Of a stretch of 64,000 nt of DNA, positions 8,653-17,833 are shown in pieces. The notes beneath the pieces were generated by a model, which saw only the letters and a list, made by a program, of their open reading frames with translations, made no database searches and was not told where the DNA came from. The position numbers and the translations under genes are program-made. Each line of letters opens with the position of its first letter. Position 1 is the stretch's first letter. The stretch comes from Candidatus Kouleothrix ribensis (GTDB lineage: Bacteria > Chloroflexota > Chloroflexia > Chloroflexales > Roseiflexaceae). The stretch spans positions 1,178,001 through 1,242,000 of the forward strand of contig JADKGW010000002.1 in NCBI GenBank assembly GCA_016722075.1. The letters run 5' to 3'.

Positions 8653-9708
8653 CTACCGCAGGCCCTGGCGCAGCTCGGCCGCGCGCAACCCCGGCAACAG
8701 CGCGGCGTAGTGGGCCGCGGCCGGGCTGGTAAGCGCCAGATCGCCCCAGCCATACCAGTCGTCGGTTCCATCGCCGGCAGGCCCGGCATCAGTTTCTAGC
8801 GTCAGCTGCACCGCCTGCCCGGCCCACGGCGAAAGGTCGGCCCAGCCCGGCACCCAGCCTCGCCGCGCGGCTGCGCGATCGATCGCCAGCTCGGCAGCGC
8901 GCACACGTGCGCCACGCGCCGGTGTGACCCACACGCGTAGAAGCGCGCCATCGCTGGCCCATTCGCGCACAGCTGGGTCGAGCCCGGCCACGAAGCGTAG
9001 TGCTGCCGGCTCGGCCGGCAGCGTCAGGTCGATCGACAGGCTGGCTGGCGAGTGCAGGAAGATCGTCGGCGCCGCGATCAGCGGGCCGCGCGGGCTGGCG
9101 GCGAACGGCATGCGAAAGCTGGTGCGGCCCATGTAGCACGACTCAGCGCCACGGTCGCTACAGAACAGCGACTTAATCAGCACCCCCGGCGCGCTGAGCC
9201 GGCCGGCAGCAAACCGATCGGTCAGATCGAGCGCTGCGGCGGTGCGGCTAACCTGATCGGCGCGCGCGTAGACCAAGCTGGCCTCATAGCGAATCTGCGG
9301 GTTATCGGGCGCCCAGGCAAGCGCGCGCTCGTACGCCTCGGCCGAGCGCAGCCAATCGCCCTCGGCAGCATACACCTGGCCGATCAGCCGGTACGCGTGG
9401 GGGTGCGTAGGCCGGCGTTGCGCAGCTATATCGAGGTAGGTCAGCGCCTGCTCGAGCGCCGCGCGATCCCGTTCAGCGGGCAGGCTGTCGAAGCGGCGCG
9501 GTGTCGGCCAGGCCATCCCTGCATCGATCAGCTGGCCGGCGCGCTCGATCGCATAGGCCCAGCGCAACACCGGCGCGCCGAGCACACCGGCGATCAGGAG
9601 CATAAGCAGCAGGAGCGCCGGGATCAGCACGCGACGTACTGGCGGGCGGCCGGGCGGCGCCTGGCGCAGCTGGGAGCGGTTGCGTTGGCTGGTGGTAGAA
9701 GCGCTCAT
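8653..9708 (-). CDS. Membrane-anchored TPR protein
   Basis: A 351-residue protein with one TM helix at about 26-46, then two to three TPR-like units (about 83-150, for example AYRLIGQVYAAEGDWLRSA and AYERALAWAPDNPQIR), then about 180 residues without a recognised fold that could form a beta-sandwich domain. The start at 9708 is chosen over 9747 because the extra 13 residues are unconserved in character. It is followed upstream by the GT-C gene with a 58-bp gap and may be in the same transcript; if so it could be an assembly or scaffold factor for surface glycan synthesis. This role is inference only. Confidence 0.6.
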   Translation of the reverse strand: MSASTTSQRNRSQLRQAPPGRPPVRRVLIPALLLLMLLIAGVLGAPVLRWAYAIERAGQLIDAGMAWPTPRRFDSLPAERDRAALEQALTYLDIAAQRRPTHPHAYRLIGQVYAAEGDWLRSAEAYERALAWAPDNPQIRYEASLVYARADQVSRTAAALDLTDRFAAGRLSAPGVLIKSLFCSDRGAESCYMGRTSFRMPFAASPRGPLIAAPTIFLHSPASLSIDLTLPAEPAALRFVAGLDPAVREWASDGALLRVWVTPARGARVRAAELAIDRAAARRGWVPGWADLSPWAGQAVQLTLETDAGPAGDGTDDWYGWGDLALTSPAAAHYAALLPGLRAAELRQGLR

Positions 9709-9766
9709 GGTGGCGGCGAGTATACAGGCCGGCGCTGGCGCCGTCAAGTGGCGCGGCAGCCGCCGA

Positions 9767-11194
9767 TTATACCCGGCAGTCGAAGATTGCGATCAGCAGT
9801 GGGTAGGCGGCAGCGCTGATCGTATGGACTGGCCGGCAGCCATAGGCCGGCGCCACCTCGGTCTGTAGCCGCGGCAACGCACCATTCTGCAGCACCAGGA
9901 AGTCGGGCCGATAGTGCTCAAACGCCCACACCGCCGCGTCGTCGTAGCCGCTGCTAGGCGTGAGCTGCAGCGCGACCTCGGGCTGGAGCAGCCCGGCGAA
10001 GTCGATCATCGGCCGCTGGGCATAGTAGCCAATGATGCCGACCTCAAGCGTGCCGACGCGTGCGCCGGGCGGGGTGTGCTCGCGCAGCCACGTGCCAACG
10101 GCATGGTACGGCAGCTGGCGCGTATCGGGGTGATCGCGCAAGAACTGCAGGCCCGCATACTCGCCGCGTAGCAGCAGTGCGGCCAGCAGCAGTGCCAGCA
10201 GCCAGCCGGCCACCAGCCGGCCGAGCGCGCGCTGCACCAGGCGTGCCAACCACTCGGCGCCCAGGCCGGCCAGCGCGACAAACCCCACCAGCACCGGGCC
10301 GTAGTACCAGAAATAGCTGGTGACGCCCAGCGCGGTGTAGGCCACAATATACAGCCCACTCCAGCCGATCGGCAGCAGCCACCGGCTGCGCGCCAGCGCG
10401 GCGTATGGCAGGCCCACGCCGGCAAGCCCGAAGATCGGCCGGTAGACCGGGTAGCGCCAGTAGTTATCGCGCGCCTGAGCCAGCAGGCCGGGCAAGAACA
10501 GTTCGCTGGCCGGCAGCAACCCCTGGCGCCGCTTGGCCGCCAGCGTCACCGGGAATGGCGCGCCGAAGTAGGCCTGCGCGAACACAAACCACGGCGCCAG
10601 CAGCCCGGCGTATATGCCCACCGCGCGCCACGGGATCGGCCCGCGCCGCTCGATCAGGAATACGGCCGCCACCGCTACTGCGGCCAGCACGCCATCGGCG
10701 CGCACCAGCGCGGCCAGCCCGAGCAGCAGCGCCACGGCGGTGTAGCGCCCGTGCGCATACGCCAGAAAGCCGCCCAGCGTCAGCGCCAGGTATAGCGCCA
10801 CCTCGCTACCCAAGCTGGTGACGAGCAGTGGAAACAGCGGGAAGGCCACCAGGCCGACCAGGCCGGCGAACGGCGTATGCCAGGCCTGGCCCAGCCACCA
10901 GAACGCCAGGCCGCCCAGCGCCAGGCTGGCCACGCCCAGCGCATTGCTGAACAGCGGCACGTCGGCGCCCAGCAGGCGCGCGCCGGCCAGCACCAGCGTG
11001 TAGAGCGGCGTGGTCGTGCTTAGCACGCGCTCGCCGGCATTGTATACGAAGCCCAGCCCACCGGCCAGGTTCTCGGCGTAGCGATAGGTGATGAACGGAT
11101 CATCGTAGCCGTGGCTGCCGAACCAGGCCACCAGTGCCGCCACGACCAGTGCCGACCAGGCCAGCGGAGCGTAGGTGGCGAGCCGCACTGTCAT
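9767..11194 (-). CDS. GT-C membrane glycosyltransferase, AftB-like
   Basis: A 475-residue polytopic membrane protein with about ten hydrophobic helices. The first outside loop carries YDDPFITYRYAENLAGG followed by a GERV segment; a DD/DE pair in this loop is the catalytic signature of GT-C enzymes, and this form resembles arabinofuranosyl- and related transferases that use polyprenyl-phosphate sugars. The C-terminus is a soluble outside domain. I start it at 11194 (ATG); a GTG at 11215 is possible and neither has a clear ribosome-binding site. It begins the run of surface-glycan genes. Confidence 0.75.
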   Translation of the reverse strand: MTVRLATYAPLAWSALVVAALVAWFGSHGYDDPFITYRYAENLAGGLGFVYNAGERVLSTTTPLYTLVLAGARLLGADVPLFSNALGVASLALGGLAFWWLGQAWHTPFAGLVGLVAFPLFPLLVTSLGSEVALYLALTLGGFLAYAHGRYTAVALLLGLAALVRADGVLAAVAVAAVFLIERRGPIPWRAVGIYAGLLAPWFVFAQAYFGAPFPVTLAAKRRQGLLPASELFLPGLLAQARDNYWRYPVYRPIFGLAGVGLPYAALARSRWLLPIGWSGLYIVAYTALGVTSYFWYYGPVLVGFVALAGLGAEWLARLVQRALGRLVAGWLLALLLAALLLRGEYAGLQFLRDHPDTRQLPYHAVGTWLREHTPPGARVGTLEVGIIGYYAQRPMIDFAGLLQPEVALQLTPSSGYDDAAVWAFEHYRPDFLVLQNGALPRLQTEVAPAYGCRPVHTISAAAYPLLIAIFDCRV

Positions 11195-11309
11195 TGGCGA
11201 AGGTACTGCTGCCACAGCTGTGATTACACCCTCGTGGTACTACAAGAAGGTAGCGTACGGGTTTCTGGTGCGGGCCTGCGGCCCCAGCCGGCGCGCCGCT
11301 ACCGGCGTT

Positions 11310-12869
11310 CTAGCGCGTCAGCGTGATATACATCGGCTCGAAGCGCGCCAGCAGCAGGTAATCGCTACCATTGGCAATCGGCGTGATCGGGTTGCCGCTG
11401 CGATCGATCGCCGATACGAACTGCGCCTGTGGGATGTTGATCGCCAGCGTCTGATCGTCGATCGCCCACACCACCTGCACGCGCCGGTCGAAGCGGCCGA
11501 AGGCATAGGCCTCGACGCCCTTGCCATAGTTAACCGGCCCGATATACTCGGCAGTCTTGAGCTGATCACTAAAGATCGCAAATGCCTGGTATGCCGGCGT
11601 CGGCAGATTATTCGCGCCGAGCAGGCCGGTGTTGAACCAGCCTGGGCCATTGATTGTGTACCAGATGATGCCCTGCACATTGATAGCCAGCGCACGTGCA
11701 AACGCGCGAACGACATAGATCGCCTGGGTCTGATAGAACGAATCGGCCGGCGGGCTACAGTAGGCCTTGAACGGCAGGTTATTATCCGGGCACATCAGCG
11801 CGGTCTCGTTCAGAAACAGCGGCTTATCGACGCCATACTTCGCCATGATTGCGCGTAGAAAGGCTGCCTTACCGCGCACGCGCCCGCCCAGCGGCGTCCA
11901 GGGCGCCCCGATCGGCAGATCCGGGTCGACAACTCGATTGAGGTAGGGCATGTAGGCATGGTAGGGCAGGATGTCGAAGTACGGTGCGCCGCCGGCCTCG
12001 AGCACGCCCTGAAGGAACAGCTCGGGCCGGCCTTTGCCGGGTTCGGTGGTGTTCGGCAAGTCGAGCAGCAGGCCGCCGAGCCAGATCTTCACGTTTGGGT
12101 CGGCCGCACGCATCACCGGGGCCACAGCCTTGAGCATCTCGCCATACGCCCGCCCGCCGTAGAATGGGTCGTTGGCATTGCCCCAGCAGCCAAAGCCATT
12201 ATTCGGCGGCACCAGGCGTGGATCGACATCGATCTCGTTACCAAGCTCCCAGTTATGCACATCGAATTCGGGGCCAGAATAGCGCACGATCAGCTCACGC
12301 ATGAACGCGGCAAACGCAGCGAATTTCTCGGCGCGGATCGCGCCGCACGACGTAACAAACGGTTTATTGATGGTCGCCCAGCTTGGCGAGTTGAACACAA
12401 CGATCTCGGGCGCGATGCCGTAGCGCTTGACATCGCGCAGCTCGGCCTCGAGCCCGGCCAGCATGCTCCAGTTGATCGGGCCGTTTTCGACCGGCTGCAT
12501 GTATCGCCACGAGATCGGGCCCATGCGTGCCCAGCCGGCGCCTAGCTCGGCGGTGCGGCTCAGCACCGGGCCAATCGTCAGCGGCACTAGCTCGGCCTGC
12601 ACGCCAAACGGCGACTTCCAGGGCGAGTTGCGTGTGGTAATCGGCAGGTACACCGCCGAGCTGGGGGCCGGGTTAACTCTCGGCGTGGCCGTCGGCGTAG
12701 CCTTCGGCGTGGCCGTCGGGCGCGTGGTCGCGGTCAGGGCGGGTTGTATGGTGCGCGGCGGCTGGGCCGCTACACCAGCCGGCGGCCTGAGCGAGAGCGA
12801 GGAACCAAGGCCGAGTATCAGCAGGATCAGCCCAGCCGCGCGCGCGTACCAGTTGAGGCGAGTGTGCAT
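11310..12869 (-). CDS. Secreted clan GH-A glycosidase-like protein
   Basis: A 519-residue exported protein: signal peptide about 1-36, a Thr/Pro/Ala-rich linker (about 44-66), then a TIM-barrel of the clan GH-A type (GH39/GH5-like). The likely acid/base glutamate is E212 in WELGNE and the likely nucleophile is E355 in LFLNETAL, both at the ends of the expected strands 4 and 7. A short beta domain ends it. The active site looks intact, so a hydrolase or transglycosylase role is plausible; the substrate may be the glycan made by this locus. A similar but divergent protein is encoded at 17834-19243. Confidence 0.75.
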   Translation of the reverse strand: MHTRLNWYARAAGLILLILGLGSSLSLRPPAGVAAQPPRTIQPALTATTRPTATPKATPTATPRVNPAPSSAVYLPITTRNSPWKSPFGVQAELVPLTIGPVLSRTAELGAGWARMGPISWRYMQPVENGPINWSMLAGLEAELRDVKRYGIAPEIVVFNSPSWATINKPFVTSCGAIRAEKFAAFAAFMRELIVRYSGPEFDVHNWELGNEIDVDPRLVPPNNGFGCWGNANDPFYGGRAYGEMLKAVAPVMRAADPNVKIWLGGLLLDLPNTTEPGKGRPELFLQGVLEAGGAPYFDILPYHAYMPYLNRVVDPDLPIGAPWTPLGGRVRGKAAFLRAIMAKYGVDKPLFLNETALMCPDNNLPFKAYCSPPADSFYQTQAIYVVRAFARALAINVQGIIWYTINGPGWFNTGLLGANNLPTPAYQAFAIFSDQLKTAEYIGPVNYGKGVEAYAFGRFDRRVQVVWAIDDQTLAINIPQAQFVSAIDRSGNPITPIANGSDYLLLARFEPMYITLTR

Positions 12870-12949
12870 GCATACTTCCTGTCATAGCTCCGAACAGGCT
12901 CCGGTGGGCCAATCACAACCAGCCGCGAGCACCTGGGGCGCCGGGCGGC

Positions 12950-14953
12950 TCAGCCGCCGATTGGAATACTCTGATAGAACTGCCCGATCGTCTGCATGGC
13001 CACACCATTCAAGATGATCAATCCACCGATCAGCCCAAAGGTTACGATCGTGCGCAGATGTTCGGCCCACAGCGCGCGCCAGCCGCCCACCAGCGCCAGC
13101 GCCGTGACGGCAATCGCCGGGAAGGTGTAGCGCGCCGCCGGCACGATATACATCTCGCCGAGCAGCGGCAGCGGCCGCATGATCGTGTTGGCCCAGATCA
13201 GCAGCCCAACCAGCAGCAGAAACAGCACCGCCGGGCGTAGGCCCGCGCCGCTGCGCCGCGCCAGCAGCCAGCGCAATCCGCCGGCCAGCGCCAGCAGCGC
13301 CAGGCCGCGCGCAAGGTACAGCCAGATCGGCTGGCGCAGCCGCACATTGCCCCACGCGAACGATTGCACGATACTATCGGTGGCCGGCAGCAGCAGCACG
13401 CCCATAAACAGCGGCGCGATCCGCGGCACATCCAGCAGTGCCGCGATCGACTGGGCCGGCGAGCGGTGGATATAGGTGGTCATCAGCCGGTCGACCGTGG
13501 CGCGCAGGTGCGGCCAGCCCTGCTCGGCCGAGGGGTTGCGCAGCAGATTGGTGAACTGCCGGCCGGCCCATACGCCATGCTGGGCGCCAGCATCATCGAA
13601 GCGCGGCGCCTGATCGAGCGGGAAGGCGCCGGCCACAACCACCGCCGCATCGACGAACAGGTGGGCCGGCCCATCCGTGCCGGCCGGCGCGGCCGCGCTG
13701 ATCTGATACTGGAGGTAGTAGCTCTGCGCCGGCACATCGACGGTAAAAGCGATAAAGGCCGGCGTAGGGCCGGCGACGAGCGCATGCGACTGGAGCTGCG
13801 CCCAGGGGTTGGCGGGCGTCTTGTGCGCCAGGCCCAGCGCGCCGGCCAGCGCCGGCCGATCGGCCCAGACCCACGCGCCGATCGTGACCGGGCCACCGGC
13901 CAGCTGCGGCACTGGCGCGCCGGCCAGCGGGCTGATCGCATACTGCTGTGCGCCGGGCGGCACCTCGATCGCCAGGGCATGCCGGCCAAGCGTAGGCAGC
14001 CGGGTGGCACTGCGCGCCGGCCCGGCCTGGGCGATGCTCGGGTTGCCACGATACCAGTAGGCCGCGTCGCCCCAGGCGAACAGCAGCGGCAGCGCCAGCA
14101 GCGTAACGACCGCCACAGCGCCGATCAGCCAGCGCCAGCGCCAGCCGTACCGCGACCAGAACGCAACCAGGGCGGCCAGCGGCGCCAGCGGCAGTGCCAG
14201 CGCGGCTGTGTTCTTGGTAGCCACCGCCAGCAGCGCAGTACACAGCAGCCAGGCCACGTGCCACCAGCTCAGGCCGCGCCGGATGCTGCGCACAGCGCCC
14301 CACAGGAACAGCGAAAACACCGCCACCGCACCAACATCATTATTCACGGCGGTCATCAGATCGGCGACGGGCGGGATGAGCGCGATGCACAGCGGCACCG
14401 CCCAGCGCAAATCGTGCCCGGCCGGCGTCAGCTCGCGCATGATCCCGGCGGCCGCAGCGACCGCCAGTACAAACAGCGCCAGCGACACGGCGCGCGCCAC
14501 ATACAGCTGGCTGGCCAGGTCGAGATGCCGCACCAGGCGCAGCGGCAGGCTCACCAGCAGGTAGTAGCCAGGCGGATGGCCCAGCTCGGTGATACCAATA
14601 TCAATCGCGCGATCGTCGGTGAGCAGCGTCGGCTGAGCCAGGTTCCAGTAGAAGCGATGCTCAAGCATCGAAGCCGCCAGCTCACGCCGCAGCGGCTGGT
14701 CGGCGTCGCCAGGTTGCGGCAGGCCGGGCCGGTTGGCGATCAGCCAGGCATACTCGAAGTGGGTTGGCTCATCGTAGTGCTGCCAGGGCGGCAGCAGGCA
14801 CAGGTACAGCGCGCCCTGGCACAGCGTGATCAGCAGCACCAGCGACAGGCGTATGCGCTCGGTGGCCAGGCCGCTGCGCGGCAGCGCGCGGGCCACAGCC
14901 GTGCGTGCCGGCGCCACCAGCACCGGCTGCGGCAGCAACGAAGGCCGCGCCAT
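12950..14953 (-). CDS. Large DUF2142-type membrane protein
   Basis: A 667-residue polytopic membrane protein with about a dozen helices. The N-terminal outside loop PPWQHYDEPTHFEYAW fits the DUF2142 family, which is GT-C-like and found in bacterial surface polysaccharide loci; the DE pair in this loop is where GT-C enzymes hold their catalytic acid. A large outside domain of about 170 residues interrupts the helices (about 290-470). Its start is 1 bp from the stop of the sugar-phosphotransferase gene, so the two are translated from one message. The sugar transferred is unknown. Confidence 0.75.
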   Translation of the reverse strand: MARPSLLPQPVLVAPARTAVARALPRSGLATERIRLSLVLLITLCQGALYLCLLPPWQHYDEPTHFEYAWLIANRPGLPQPGDADQPLRRELAASMLEHRFYWNLAQPTLLTDDRAIDIGITELGHPPGYYLLVSLPLRLVRHLDLASQLYVARAVSLALFVLAVAAAAGIMRELTPAGHDLRWAVPLCIALIPPVADLMTAVNNDVGAVAVFSLFLWGAVRSIRRGLSWWHVAWLLCTALLAVATKNTAALALPLAPLAALVAFWSRYGWRWRWLIGAVAVVTLLALPLLFAWGDAAYWYRGNPSIAQAGPARSATRLPTLGRHALAIEVPPGAQQYAISPLAGAPVPQLAGGPVTIGAWVWADRPALAGALGLAHKTPANPWAQLQSHALVAGPTPAFIAFTVDVPAQSYYLQYQISAAAPAGTDGPAHLFVDAAVVVAGAFPLDQAPRFDDAGAQHGVWAGRQFTNLLRNPSAEQGWPHLRATVDRLMTTYIHRSPAQSIAALLDVPRIAPLFMGVLLLPATDSIVQSFAWGNVRLRQPIWLYLARGLALLALAGGLRWLLARRSGAGLRPAVLFLLLVGLLIWANTIMRPLPLLGEMYIVPAARYTFPAIAVTALALVGGWRALWAEHLRTIVTFGLIGGLIILNGVAMQTIGQFYQSIPIGG

Positions 14954-14954
14954 G

Positions 14955-16373
14955 CTAGAACGCCCCCTGGCCGCTCAGCACCACCAGCACGGTGCGCACC
15001 AGGATGCGGATATCGAGCATCAGCGAGTAATTCTGGATATAGTAGAGATCGTCGGCGGTACACAGGTGCTGATGCTCGAAGCCGCGCCGGTTGATCTGCC
15101 ACCAGCCGGTCATGCCCTGCGGCACGGTGAAGCGGCTCCACTGCCAGGGTTCGTACTCCTCGCGTACGATCATAGGCAGCTCGGGGCGCGGGCCTACCAG
15201 GCTCATATCACCCCTGAGCACATTCAACAGCTGCGGCAGCTCGTCGAGGCTGGTGCGGCGCAGCCACTGGCCCATGCGCGTGATCCGTGGATCGTCGGGG
15301 AACTTGAAGTTCAGCTTGCCGTCGGGCCGGCGGAAGGCGATCTCTTCCCAACGCCGGTCGGCATCCTGCACCATAGTGCGGAACTTATACATCTTAAACA
15401 GCCGGCCGTTCTCGCCCATGCGCTCGGCCCGATACAGCGCCGGGCCAGGCGAGTCGCGCCGGATCAGCAGGGCCAGCACCAGCAGCAGCGGCGAGAGCAG
15501 CAGCAGCAGCAGCAGGCTGACTACAATATCGAACAGCCGCTTCATGATCCGGGCCTTGTCGCTGATCGCCGGCACGCGCAGCCCAACGATCGGCAGGCCC
15601 TCGAGGTAGTAGACATTCGCGCGCATCACCGCGAAGTCGAGGAAGTCGGGCACCAGCCGGATGTGTACCGGCGCAGCCTGCAGCCGCCGCACCAGGTTGA
15701 CCGTGTGCGGGTGAGCCTCGAGCGGCAGCGTGATGATAATCTCATCGATCGCATGGCGCGCGATCAGCGCGTCGGCGTCGTCGAGCGTGCCGAGCACCGG
15801 CCAGCGCTCGATTTCGCCGCCAACCAGCGCCGGGTCGGTGTCGATAAAGCCCACCACCGGCGCAGCGCCATTCCACTGGCGCATCAGTGCGCGCGCCAGG
15901 CGCAAGCCAGTGCGGCCCGCGCCGGCGATCAGGATGCGGCTATGTGCCTGATTGTGCTGGCCCTGCCGGCGCACAATCAGGCGCATCACGCCATAGAACA
16001 CCAGCAGCGCCACTAGGTCGAGCAGCACGAAGTACACGAAGTACAGCCGCGAGATCTGGCGGAACGACAGGAACAGCGCGCCGGCAAAGGTCAGCGAGGC
16101 CAGCATAATCGCCGCCACCAGGCGCCACAGCCCATCGATCAGCTGGCCATCGCGCACCAGCCGCGGTGTCGAGAAGATGAACTGCATCACAAACCAGATC
16201 AACCCGACCAGCACATAGAGCGCCAGCGGTATATAATCCGCGCCGGGGTCAAGCGGGTTCCAGATCGAGAAGCGCTCGCGCAGCGTCATAGCGATGATCA
16301 GCATGATCTCGGTGATCAGAATGCTACCGACCATCACCAGCACATCAAGGTTGGTTGTGGATCGTGGTTTCAT
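14955..16373 (-). CDS. Exopolysaccharide polyprenyl-phosphate glycosylphosphotransferase (WcaJ/WbaP-type)
   Basis: A 472-residue polytopic membrane enzyme that starts glycan synthesis by moving sugar-1-phosphate from a nucleotide sugar onto undecaprenyl phosphate. Seen: about four N-terminal TM helices (to about residue 130), a Rossmann-like domain with GAGRTG at 151-156, a further TM helix at about 283-302, then the phosphotransferase domain about 275-465 with KFRTM at 330-334 and the DELPQLLNVLRGDM/SLVGPRPE segments at 377-398. The length and domain order are those of the full polyprenyl-transferase family. The sugar cannot be predicted from sequence alone. Confidence 0.93.
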   Translation of the reverse strand: MKPRSTTNLDVLVMVGSILITEIMLIIAMTLRERFSIWNPLDPGADYIPLALYVLVGLIWFVMQFIFSTPRLVRDGQLIDGLWRLVAAIMLASLTFAGALFLSFRQISRLYFVYFVLLDLVALLVFYGVMRLIVRRQGQHNQAHSRILIAGAGRTGLRLARALMRQWNGAAPVVGFIDTDPALVGGEIERWPVLGTLDDADALIARHAIDEIIITLPLEAHPHTVNLVRRLQAAPVHIRLVPDFLDFAVMRANVYYLEGLPIVGLRVPAISDKARIMKRLFDIVVSLLLLLLLSPLLLVLALLIRRDSPGPALYRAERMGENGRLFKMYKFRTMVQDADRRWEEIAFRRPDGKLNFKFPDDPRITRMGQWLRRTSLDELPQLLNVLRGDMSLVGPRPELPMIVREEYEPWQWSRFTVPQGMTGWWQINRRGFEHQHLCTADDLYYIQNYSLMLDIRILVRTVLVVLSGQGAF

Positions 16374-16425
16374 ACCCTAGCTCCGCTCGTTCGGCCTGCC
16401 TGGCCGCCGGTGATACGGCCTGGTA

Positions 16426-17622
16426 TCACGCAACTGGCTCGGAGGCAGCTACCGGCATGGCGATGCGGTAGGTGCGATTTGCCGCCAACTCTGCATACAG
16501 CTGCTCGACGGCGTCGAGCATACGCCTGGATGTGCCTTGCTCAAGATAGTGCCGATAGCCGGCCTGGGCCAGCTGTGCGCGCCGGCCTGGATTGCCGAGC
16601 AGACGCAGTGCCGCATCCGCAAACGCAGCGGGGTCGCGCGGCGGCACCAGCAGGCCGGCCGTGCCCTGCAGCAGATCGCGCGTGCCCACCACGTCGCTCG
16701 CGACGATCGGCACGTGCAGAGCCATGGCCTCGAGCGGCGCCAGCGGCATACCCTCGTAGTCGGAAGTCAGCCAGAACATGTCGAGCGCGGCCAGCACCTG
16801 CGCGGCGTCGTCGCGATGGCCGAGGAATTGGCAGGCCGGCGCGATGCCAAGCGCGTGGGCCTGCGCCCGCGCCAGATCGGCCAGCTCGCCGCCGCCACAC
16901 CACACGAAGCGCACATCGGGCCGTGCGCGCAGCACGCGCGCGGCCGCGTCGAGGAATAGGCGCGGGTTCTTCTGTGCCGCCAGGCGCGCCACCGTACCGA
17001 TCAGTGGGGCGCCGGAGGGCTGGCCCAGCTGCCGGCGCATCGCGGCGCGATCGTACGCAGGCGGCAAGCGCACCGGCGCGATACCGTTAGGAATGCACAC
17101 GACCTGGTCGGGGCCGGCCAGGCCGGCGTGCAGCGCGATCGTGCGCTCGCCGGGCGACACCGCGATGATCCGATCGCACCAGGGCCCGGCCAGCTGCTCG
17201 AGCGCCAGGTAGGCGCGCCGGCGCGCCGGGTGGCCCGCGCCCAGAAACGCGAAGCCGTGCGGGCTATACACCACCGGCGCAGCCACGCCGGCCAGGCGCG
17301 CGGCGGCGCGGCCAAGAAAACCGGCCTTCGAGCTATGCAGGTGGATCAGATCGAACTGCTCGCGGCGGAGAATCAAGCTAAGCCGGCTCAGCGCGGCAGC
17401 GTCGCCCAGCGGGCCGATCGAACGCTGCATAGCCACCGGCACAACGCGAATACCAGCACTGGTAAGATCATGAACGAACTGATCGTCGCCGAAGGAGTTC
17501 TGGCGGCGGAGTGGGCAAGCGACAACCGACTGGAAACGACGTGGGTTCAGCCCGGTCGCCAATGTCTGTACGTGGGTGCGAACTCCGGCGATCGTCGCCT
17601 CGACAATATGGAGGACTCGCAT
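16426..17622 (-). CDS. GT4-type glycosyltransferase
   Basis: A 398-residue GT-B enzyme of family GT4. The N-terminal Rossmann half has HIVEATIAGVRTHV, and the C-terminal half has PNGIAPV, GTVARLAAQKNPRLFL and the donor-binding SDYEGMPLAPLEAMA segment with the E-x7-E pattern typical of retaining GT4 enzymes. I place the start at the ATG at 17622; a GTG at 17628 is also possible. A 211-bp gap with a probable extended -10 promoter separates it from the divergent GH-A gene, so it may head the operon running into the phosphotransferase gene. Confidence 0.88.
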   Translation of the reverse strand: MRVLHIVEATIAGVRTHVQTLATGLNPRRFQSVVACPLRRQNSFGDDQFVHDLTSAGIRVVPVAMQRSIGPLGDAAALSRLSLILRREQFDLIHLHSSKAGFLGRAAARLAGVAAPVVYSPHGFAFLGAGHPARRRAYLALEQLAGPWCDRIIAVSPGERTIALHAGLAGPDQVVCIPNGIAPVRLPPAYDRAAMRRQLGQPSGAPLIGTVARLAAQKNPRLFLDAAARVLRARPDVRFVWCGGGELADLARAQAHALGIAPACQFLGHRDDAAQVLAALDMFWLTSDYEGMPLAPLEAMALHVPIVASDVVGTRDLLQGTAGLLVPPRDPAAFADAALRLLGNPGRRAQLAQAGYRHYLEQGTSRRMLDAVEQLYAELAANRTYRIAMPVAASEPVA

Positions 17623-17699
17623 ATACACCAGTGCGCCCAGAATGATTCGGATAGCGCATACAGATGCGCCGGGCTACTCTATGGCTCAGCGCACGAGCC

Positions 17700-17705
17700 A
17701 TTATA
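17700..17705 (-). promoter_or_regulatory. Extended -10 promoter element for the GT4 gene
   Basis: On the minus strand there is TGTGCTATAAT, with TATAAT at 17700-17705, and no good -35. The GT4 start codon is about 80 nt downstream. Confidence 0.45.
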
Positions 17706-17766
17706 GCACATCTCGGCGGCGCCCCGATCGCGCCCGAGTTGTGACACACTTGCAATTGTTCGGCCG

Positions 17767-17795
17767 TTGCGCGGCGCGGCATCTAGGCATATAAT
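17767..17795 (+). promoter_or_regulatory. Candidate promoter for the second GH-A gene
   Basis: TTGCGC at 17767-17772 is followed after 17 bp by a perfect TATAAT at 17790-17795. The start codon is at 17834. The -35 matches the consensus only in TTG. Confidence 0.5.
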
Positions 17796-17833
17796 CTATC
17801 CCAGGTCGTTAAGCCTGATCGCACCAGGGTAGC

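Noticed and set aside
9767..9771. TATAAT on the minus strand near the stop of the GT-C gene
   Set aside because: It overlaps the stop codon and no good -35 is present.
13364..15094. Long plus-strand open frame of 576 codons
   Set aside because: It is antisense to the DUF2142-type and phosphotransferase genes and is low-complexity Arg/Gln-rich.
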